64,000 nt of DNA from assembly GCA_963666995.1 (NCBI GenBank), contig OY762941.1, positions 1,240,001-1,304,000 of the forward strand, written 5' to 3'. This stretch comes from Syntrophobacter sp963666995 (GTDB lineage: Bacteria > Desulfobacterota > Syntrophobacteria > Syntrophobacterales > Syntrophobacteraceae). A program made the position numbers and the translations under genes. The notes under the pieces are model-generated. The model saw only the letters and a list, made by a program, of their open reading frames with translations, ran no database searches and was not told the origin of the DNA. Shown one piece after another: positions 58,121 to 64,000 of this stretch. The number at the start of each line of letters is the position of its first letter. The first letter of the stretch is position 1.

Positions 58121-59488
58121 TTAAAAAGGGAAAAATGCTCTTTTGCGCCGTCCCTTCCCTTTCTTCTTCCCGGGGGTGGCGCTGCCGCCCCCTCCCATCA
58201 TCTGACGCATCATTTTTCGGGCTTCCGTATAGCTTTTCAGCAACCGGTTGACTTCCTGAACCGACGTTCCGCTCCCATCCGCAATGCGTTTGCGCCTGCC
58301 CGCGTTGATGATGTCCGCGTTCCTGCGTTCCCCCTTCGTCATGGAATTGATGATCGCTTCCATGCGTACGAATTCTTTCTCGTCCACCTGCAGTTTTTTG
58401 AGCTCTTTAAGGCGTCCCATGCCGGGGAGCATTCCGAGAATCTGATCCAGGGACCCGAGTTTTTTGATCTGCCGCAACTGGTTCCTGAAGTCTTCAAGGC
58501 TGAAAGTGTCCTCCCGGAACTTCCTGGCCATTTCCATGGCCTGTTTCTCGTCGAATGTTTCCTGGGCTTTCTCGATCATCGACAGGACATCGCCCATGCC
58601 CAATATGCGGGAACTCATGCGATCGGGATGGAAGACTTCAAGGGCATCCAGTTTCTCGCCCACGCCGACGAACTTGATGGGACAGTTGGTTACGGCCCGA
58701 ATCGAGAGCGCGGCCCCACCCCGGGCATCACCATCGAGCTTTGTCAGGATCACGCCGGTCACCCCGAGCTTTTCGTGAAAAGCACCGGCAACCTGCACCG
58801 CGTCCTGACCGGTCATGGAATCCGCCACCAGGAGGATTTCGACCGGTTGGAGGATTTCCTTCAGCCGGCTGAGCTCTTCCATCAGTTCCGTATCGATGTG
58901 CAGACGCCCGGCCGTATCCACCATCAGGGTATCGCAGTTTTGCTGCCTGGCGTAGGCGATCGATTCGCGGGCAATTTCCTCCGGGGTCTGCCGGGTGGTC
59001 GACGGGTATACCGGAATGTTCAGTTGATTGCCGAGGGTCACCAGTTGATCGATTGCGGCGGGGCGGTAGACGTCGGCGGGAACAAGGCAGGGTCTTCTCT
59101 TGTCTTGAACGAGCTTTCGCGCAAGCTTTGCGGTGGTTGTCGTCTTGCCGGATCCCTGGAGTCCCACCATCATGAGACAGATCGGGGGCTTTCCGATCAG
59201 TTTGAGAGGCTCAGCCTGTCCCCCCATGAGGTCCGTCAGGGCGTCATTGACGATCTTGATGACCTGCTGGCCCGGGGTCAGGCTGGTCATCACTTCCCGG
59301 CCGACCGCACGGGACGCTATTTGCGCCACGAAATCCTTCGCCACCTTGAAATGGACGTCGGCCTCAAGGAGAGCCATCCGGACCTCACGCAATGCGTCCC
59401 GTATGTTCTCCTCGGTCAGCTTTCCCTGGCCTCTCAGGTTCTTGAAAATCTTTTGGAACTTATCTGATAGATTATCGAACATGCTCAC
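58121..59488 (-). CDS. ffh: Signal recognition particle protein Ffh
   Basis: 455 aa. N domain followed by the GTPase: GLQGSGKTTTTAKLARKL (G1), DVYRPAAIDQL, DTAGRLHID (G3), TKLDGDARGG (G4) and the RNA-binding Met-rich M domain, ending ARKMMRQMMGGGGSATPG before a basic tail. It binds signal peptides of ribosome-nascent chains with 4.5S RNA and hands them to FtsY. Upstream of rpsP on the same strand, as in many genomes. Confidence 0.96.
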   Translation of the reverse strand: MSMFDNLSDKFQKIFKNLRGQGKLTEENIRDALREVRMALLEADVHFKVAKDFVAQIASRAVGREVMTSLTPGQQVIKIVNDALTDLMGGQAEPLKLIGKPPICLMMVGLQGSGKTTTTAKLARKLVQDKRRPCLVPADVYRPAAIDQLVTLGNQLNIPVYPSTTRQTPEEIARESIAYARQQNCDTLMVDTAGRLHIDTELMEELSRLKEILQPVEILLVADSMTGQDAVQVAGAFHEKLGVTGVILTKLDGDARGGAALSIRAVTNCPIKFVGVGEKLDALEVFHPDRMSSRILGMGDVLSMIEKAQETFDEKQAMEMARKFREDTFSLEDFRNQLRQIKKLGSLDQILGMLPGMGRLKELKKLQVDEKEFVRMEAIINSMTKGERRNADIINAGRRKRIADGSGTSVQEVNRLLKSYTEARKMMRQMMGGGGSATPGKKKGKGRRKRAFFPF

Positions 59489-59661
59489 TCACGCTGTGTC
59501 GGATTGATGAATTTCCGTCTTTTCCCAAAAATTTACTGTATATGCATCAGCCCTGCAAGTCAAGGAGAGGGGGGCGGACTTCATTAAAACGGAGTGCGAC
59601 GATTTCGGCGAGACTGGCTGAAAACAATGCCCCAGCCGGAATGTGACTGCAAAAGGACGGA

Positions 59662-59688
59662 GCCGGCGGGGAATGATTCCCCGCCGGC
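59662..59688 (-). terminator. Strong hairpin terminator after hppA
   Basis: GCCGGCGGGGAAT (59662-59674) mirrors ATTCCCCGCCGGC (59676-59688), a near-perfect stem. On the minus strand it starts 13 bases past the hppA stop and TTTT follows a few bases later. Confidence 0.7.
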
Positions 59689-59700
59689 CGTATTGCGAGG

Positions 59701-61746
59701 CTATTTGAGCAGAGGAACGATCAACAGCGCCACGATGTTGATCACTTTGATCATGGGGTTGATCGCGGGACCCGCGGTATCCTTGTACGGATCACCCACG
59801 GTATCGCCCGTCACCGCGGCTTTATGGGCATCTGAGCCCTTGCCGCCGTACATCCCGTCCTCGATGAACTTCTTGGCGTTATCCCAGGCGCCGCCGCCGC
59901 TGGTCATGGCAATGGCCTGGAAAAGACCGGTGACGATGCTGCCGATCAGAACGCCGCCGAGAGCTTCCTTGCCGATCAGAAGACCGACCGCTATGGGAGC
60001 CGCCACCGGAATGAGGGCCGGAAGCATCATCTGCTTTATGGCACTCTTCGTCACGATATCGACGCATTTGCCGTATTGAGGCTTCGCAGTCCCTTCCATG
60101 ATACCGGGAATTTCCCGGAACTGGCGGCGAACTTCCTCGACGACCCCACCGGCCGCCTTACCGACGGCTTCCATCAGAAGAGACCCGAAGAAATAAGGCA
60201 GAAGACCGCCGATGAAGAGGCCGACGATGATCTTGGGGTTCGACAGATCAAACGGGACCGGGGTCGAGAAGGAGCGCGAGTACTCGGCGAACAACACCAG
60301 GGCCGCAAGGGCCGCGGAACCGATCGCGTAACCCTTGGTGACTGCCTTGGTGGTATTTCCCACCGCATCGAGCGGGTCGGTTACCGCGCGCACGCTCTCG
60401 GGCAATTCAGCCATTTCGGCAATGCCGCCGGCGTTGTCCGTGATCGGCCCGTAGGAGTCGATGGCAACCACGATACCCGTCATGGACAGCATCGCCACAG
60501 CGGACAGAGCGATTGCAAACAATCCGCCGCCGGTATTGCCCGCGAAGCCGCCGCCCAGACCGTAGGCCCACATGATCGCGCCGCAGATTACGAGGGCGGG
60601 CAAGGCGGTCGATTTCATGCTGACCGCAAGACCGGCGATGACGTTCGTGCCGTGGCCCGTCTGGCTCGCGGCCGCAATATGTTTAACCGGATTGAAACTC
60701 TTCGAAGTGAAGTATTCGGTAATCATCACGATCAGCCCGGTCAGCACCAGACCGATTACCGCCGTGTTGAAAACACCCATCGCGGTAAAGGCCGGCTGAA
60801 CGCCGGGAAGTTTCAGGAACCATTCGGAAGCGAAATAAAACGCCGCGGCAGCCAGGATACCGGCAACCGCCAGTCCTTTGTAGAGTGCGCCCATGATGTA
60901 CTGATTCTTGCCCAGGCGGACGAAGTATGTCCCGATGATGGACGCCACGATGGAAATCCCGCCGATCAGAAGCGGGAATTCCACCCACGGGCTGTCGGCA
61001 CCGAAAACCGTCTTCGCAAGCAGCATCGCGGCAACCAGGGTTACCGTGTAGGTTTCGTAAAGGTCTGCCGCCATACCGGCACAGTCACCCACATTGTCAC
61101 CGACGTTATCCGCGATAACGGCCGCGTTTCTCGGGTCGTCCTCGGGGATTCCGGCTTCCACCTTACCGACCAGGTCTGCGCCGACATCGGCAGCCTTGGT
61201 GTAGATACCGCCCGCAATACGGGCAAACACGCTCATGAGCGAACAACCAAAACCGAGGCCGATCAGGGCATGGAATGCGTCATCGACGGGGGCCATCGAC
61301 TTGACAACCAGATAATACCCTGTGATGCCAAGCAGACCGAGCCCTACAACCATGATTCCGGTTACGGATCCACCCTTGAAGGCAACGTTCAGAGCGGCCT
61401 GGACTCCCCGCTTTGCGGCTTCCGTCGTCCTGACATTAGCCTTGACGGTGACCATCATGCCGATGTAGCCAGCCAGAGCGGAACCCAGGGTACCAATAAT
61501 GAATCCGATCGCCGTCCATCTGCCCAGATAGGTCAGCAGGACGGCAAGGACCACCGCTACGATCGCGACGGTTTTATATTCGCGATTCAGGAAGGCCACA
61601 GCGCCTTCCTTGATGGCGTCCGAAATTTCCTGCATCTTTTCGGACCCGGCACTTTGCTTGGTTACCCAGGCCGCGGTGACCAGCGCATAAAGCACGCCCA
61701 GCGCGCCGCAGGCAAGGGCAAAAAGGGTGATTACACTCGCGTTCAT
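59701..61746 (-). CDS. hppA: Membrane-bound proton-translocating pyrophosphatase (K+-independent type)
   Basis: 681 aa with AAGGAGG before the ATG. Sixteen or so membrane segments and the M-PPase active-site blocks: DVGADLVGKVEAGIPEDDPR, then NAAVIADNVGDNVGDCAGMA, AIDSYGPITDNAGGIAEMA and GDTVGDPYKDTAGPAINPMI. The position that separates K+-dependent (Ala) from K+-independent (Lys) enzymes reads GNTTKAVTKGYAIGSAAL, the Lys form, indicating an H+ pump independent of K+. It couples pyrophosphate hydrolysis to proton export, useful to a low-energy syntroph or sulfate reducer. Confidence 0.95.
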   Translation of the reverse strand: MNASVITLFALACGALGVLYALVTAAWVTKQSAGSEKMQEISDAIKEGAVAFLNREYKTVAIVAVVLAVLLTYLGRWTAIGFIIGTLGSALAGYIGMMVTVKANVRTTEAAKRGVQAALNVAFKGGSVTGIMVVGLGLLGITGYYLVVKSMAPVDDAFHALIGLGFGCSLMSVFARIAGGIYTKAADVGADLVGKVEAGIPEDDPRNAAVIADNVGDNVGDCAGMAADLYETYTVTLVAAMLLAKTVFGADSPWVEFPLLIGGISIVASIIGTYFVRLGKNQYIMGALYKGLAVAGILAAAAFYFASEWFLKLPGVQPAFTAMGVFNTAVIGLVLTGLIVMITEYFTSKSFNPVKHIAAASQTGHGTNVIAGLAVSMKSTALPALVICGAIMWAYGLGGGFAGNTGGGLFAIALSAVAMLSMTGIVVAIDSYGPITDNAGGIAEMAELPESVRAVTDPLDAVGNTTKAVTKGYAIGSAALAALVLFAEYSRSFSTPVPFDLSNPKIIVGLFIGGLLPYFFGSLLMEAVGKAAGGVVEEVRRQFREIPGIMEGTAKPQYGKCVDIVTKSAIKQMMLPALIPVAAPIAVGLLIGKEALGGVLIGSIVTGLFQAIAMTSGGGAWDNAKKFIEDGMYGGKGSDAHKAAVTGDTVGDPYKDTAGPAINPMIKVINIVALLIVPLLK

Positions 61747-62505
61747 TTAAACCTCCTTGTAGATAATCGGGCATTAACTCCACACTCCGTATCAGGGGTT
61801 GGGGCACCCCGCTATACTCTCGAATCCGCTCCCTTTGTGTCCTCCTTTGCCTGAAGGAATTTCAATCGATGTCCGTACAAAAATCTTCTGATCTCCACTC
61901 TCCGCGCCGCTACAGCAGGGGGCTGAAGGAGGCGGGAGAATGGGGATACAAAGTACGCACAAATCCCTGCCGATTTCACCCGCACCCCGGGCTCAAACGT
62001 CCGGGATGGAATGTTTTGTTTGCTTTCCGGATGCCTTCCGGCCGGATCCCGTCTCGAAAATTCCTGAATTTCCCATCCCGCTTATCTTATAAGGAAAGCA
62101 TTCATGAGCTGGAAAACAATAAGAGAATGACTTGGCTGACGGCACCCGCCCCCTCACCCGCCGCGTTTCAGGCAGGGTCGGGAAAGTGCTGGGTTTGGAC
62201 AAATCAATTGAGACGCCGGGTTAAGAAGGATTGAAATGAAAGGCTGTCCGTTCAGCTTTTGCCATGATTACTCATGTCTTTTCAGCGGGTTTAAAGAGCC
62301 CTTAACAAGATGGAATCTTGAGACATTCCCTCCCAAAATGCGCGACAAAGCTACTGTAGCGCCTCTTTTTTGTCAAGCATAAAAGCTCAAGGAAAAACAA
62401 CATGATCCCCAAACCGATCGACTGCGGGACCGGAACCCGGCTGCGTCGCGCGATATCCGTAAAACCCTGCCGCGTGACTTTTTCCTCTCAATTCGCTCCC
62501 CGGCA
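61747..62505. other. Long noncoding leader region of hppA
   Basis: No gene supported on either strand. A minus-strand TTGACA (62376-62371) with TAGCTT (62353-62348) 17 bp away is the best promoter candidate, although about 600 bp from the hppA start. I saw no recognisable riboswitch fold, but the length leaves room for a structured leader or small RNA. Confidence 0.35.
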
Positions 62506-62653
62506 GGTTGCTGAAAAAGGATTGAATTTCCCACTTTGGGATATAAGTCCCTTGGAACGTCACCCCGGTGAAAGCCTGGGTCCAAAGTTTTTTACTCTGC
62601 AAATCAGCGGCTTAAAATTACGTCCTGGATTCCGGCCTCCGCCGGAATGACGA
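62506..62653. repeat. Decayed relative of the MITE-like repeat
   Basis: Contains GAACGTCACCCCGGTGAAAG and TGGATTCCGGCCTCCGCCGG, blocks shared with copies A-C, but the GTTGCCCAAA left end is replaced by GGTTGCTGAAAAAGG. It lies just downstream of the dynamin-like gene. Confidence 0.5.
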
Positions 62654-62711
62654 TATTACAGCCCGTATCCGTACTTGATGCCCACCAGGGCGCCCTTCTT
62701 CATCACCCTCC

Positions 62712-64000
62712 CTATACGGCATCGAGAGTTTCCCTCAGATCCGAAAGCTCTTCCCTCACCCGGTCGATCGCGGCCAAGTCTTCGGAATGAGCCGCAACCA
62801 GTTCTTCCACTTTTTTCTCCCCTTTTGATTTCATATCCACGCCCATTTCGATGGCCGTCCCGATTCCCGTCACCGTGGCCTGGATCCTCTTCATCATTTC
62901 GGCCCGGAACCTCAGTCTGCTCTTGCCGACCCTGTCCAGGAAGTCAAACCGCACCCTGCCGCTCTGCATTTCAATGGATTCGAGCATATGGCGGCGCCTC
63001 TTGCCGACAATCGTCCGATTTGCGATGCGGTACAGGAAGTCTTTTATTTTCTTATACCTGTTGCTGAAGTATCCCGGGACCACCTGGGTGAGAGAATCGG
63101 TCAGCATGTCGAGTCCGACGGCTTCTCCCTTCAGCTTGAAGTAAAATCCGGATTCGGCGGTCCATTTGGATTCCGCGTGAGAAACCTCAAAGGGAATGGA
63201 AAACAACCGGGACGAGTACTGCATCAGCTCGTCTTCGGTCTTATTGACCTTTTCCACAAACCTGGAACAGATGGACTCGAATTCGTTAGACAGCTTCCCG
63301 TCCTCGGCTTCGTACCAGACGGTGAACGCCTTCTCGATCTCTGTGGTCACATAACCTTCCAGGGCGTCATTGAGTTCCTTCAAGGAAAGTTCACGGTGCT
63401 CGTCATGGAACCGGTCGAAACCGTTCTCCATTCGCGGAATAAGCTCTTTTTTCAGGATTACAAGATCCTCGTCGAGTTTTTTTTCGATCAGTCTGTCCAC
63501 CTCTGCTTCGAGGAGGACGTCGAAGCTCTCCTTTTCGGCGAGGATCTCTTCCTTCCGGCGATGGAATGAACTGATTTTCTCCTTGAGATCCTCGAGGGGA
63601 GTGCGCATGGACTGCATTTCGAGTTCGATTTCGAGCCTGCACCGGGACAGACGCCGCAAAAGGTTGCCCGCAACCGAGGCCAGCAGGACTTTCCCCTTTT
63701 CACGCAGGAGAAACTCGTCGAGCACTTCCGAAAAAGCGAAAATGTTGCTCGCTTTCAGCATTTCCGCCGATCCTTCGAGCTTCCCCTGCAGGGCGAGCCT
63801 GGCGGAGACCGGATAGACCTTGACCTCCGGTCCGAGTATTTCTCCCAGGGTTTGCTTTGCGAATTCGATCGACTCTTCGGTTTCCTCCTTTGTCAGGTAA
63901 TCGATTTTGTTCAGGAGGAAAAATATCCTGTGGGAGTACTGCCTGACATCGGCCAGGAAATCGATTTCCGCCTTGCTGACCGGCTGATCGACGGAGAGCA
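62712..64000 (-). CDS. Bacterial dynamin-like GTPase, N-terminal part outside the window
   Basis: The frame runs without stop from the window end to 62712, about 429 codons; an internal ATG at 63761 is not the start. The visible N-terminal part holds VDQPVSKAEIDFLADV, then FFLLNKIDYLTKEE with the G4 motif NKID and VYPVSARLAL at the G5 position. The rest is a long helical neck and trunk (for example EDLKEKISSFHRRKEEILAE) with a short less charged stretch near residues 270-300 that may touch membrane, ending EVELSDLRETL-like (REELSDLRETLDAV). Bacterial dynamins remodel membranes. Walker A lies beyond the window. Confidence 0.85.
   Translation of the reverse strand, partial: LSVDQPVSKAEIDFLADVRQYSHRIFFLLNKIDYLTKEETEESIEFAKQTLGEILGPEVKVYPVSARLALQGKLEGSAEMLKASNIFAFSEVLDEFLLREKGKVLLASVAGNLLRRLSRCRLEIELEMQSMRTPLEDLKEKISSFHRRKEEILAEKESFDVLLEAEVDRLIEKKLDEDLVILKKELIPRMENGFDRFHDEHRELSLKELNDALEGYVTTEIEKAFTVWYEAEDGKLSNEFESICSRFVEKVNKTEDELMQYSSRLFSIPFEVSHAESKWTAESGFYFKLKGEAVGLDMLTDSLTQVVPGYFSNRYKKIKDFLYRIANRTIVGKRRRHMLESIEMQSGRVRFDFLDRVGKSRLRFRAEMMKRIQATVTGIGTAIEMGVDMKSKGEKKVEELVAAHSEDLAAIDRVREELSDLRETLDAV

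Noticed and set aside
60076..61854. Open frame of 592 codons on the plus strand opposite hppA
   Set aside because: It is the antisense shadow of the GC-rich hppA gene; composition is Arg/Gly/His-rich with no domain, and hppA itself is certain.
1..64000. tRNA, rRNA or CRISPR features
   Set aside because: I found no T-loop-like GTTCGANTC in a cloverleaf context, no rRNA-like stretch and no regularly spaced direct repeats; the repeats present are dispersed hairpin elements.

Overview
The window reads as the chromosome of a strictly anaerobic or microaerophilic delta-type proteobacterium (Desulfobacterota, closest in style to Syntrophobacter and relatives). The assignment is an inference from gene content: a futalosine menaquinone pathway, the siroheme-dependent alternative heme pathway (ahbC, hemB, ahbD), HdrD/NarI-like menaquinone-linked redox proteins, a membrane pyrophosphatase, a CoA-transferase fused to a GNAT domain, and molybdenum cofactor genes. 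There are no rRNA or tRNA genes, CRISPR arrays or intact insertion sequences that I can see. Most of the window is ordinary, densely coding chromosome.

Layout. 0-3 kb: the end of an M20 peptidase, a class I aminotransferase, then a decayed strip with a panB C-terminal remnant and a possible DUF4337 remnant. 3.2-8.3 kb: a TetR regulator with a clear promoter and overlapping palindromic operator, followed by mqnE-mqnC-aminofutalosine deaminase-mqnA. 8.4-9.0 kb: nested dispersed repeats. 9-16 kb: an ADH-synthase-like aldolase, a stand-alone AICAR transformylase, a FadL-type outer membrane protein, a MetE-core-like protein, an AbrB-tail protein and a CDP-alcohol phosphatidyltransferase. 16.4-18.9 kb: mobB-mobA-moeA. 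19-23.7 kb: an aldehyde dehydrogenase divergent from lgt and the CoA-transferase/GNAT fusion.

23.8-28.9 kb: the least understood locus. It is a five-gene co-oriented run encoding an SPFH/zinc-ribbon protein, a protein with an internally duplicated zinc-ribbon plus PxWR module, a winged-helix/PD-(D/E)XK nuclease-like protein, and an FtsE/FtsX-like pair whose ATPase has a degraded signature motif and lacks the switch histidine. This is my main candidate for an undescribed system.

29-36 kb: an MFS exporter, a cysteine desulfurase, an HdrD-like and NarI-like redox pair, a tandem universal stress protein and an Rrf2 regulator without cluster cysteines. 36.8-41 kb: ctpA, a divergent polysaccharide deacetylase and a DUF1573 protein. 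41-47.4 kb (minus strand): a ClpX-like unfoldase without the zinc domain, tightly followed by ahbC, hemB, ahbD and a membrane rhodanese. 47.6-53 kb: MgtC-like protein, murI, repeats, cydAB and a DUF2795 protein. 53-59.5 kb (minus strand): a translation cluster, ffh-rpsP-khpA-rimM-trmD-PF09936 methyltransferase-rplS-rnhB-yraN-rsmI. 59.7-64 kb: hppA (K+-independent signature) and the C-terminal part of a dynamin-like GTPase.

Three dispersed repeat families sit between genes. One is a MITE-like element with inverted ends related to GCTGTTGCCCAAA (8.4, 42.7 and 49.5 kb, with a decayed relative at 62.5 kb). The second is a 46-bp unit at 8.5 and 14.5 kb, and the third is an approximately 83-bp unit at 40.9 and 54.3 kb. 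All function calls come from reading motifs by eye; no database search was run.
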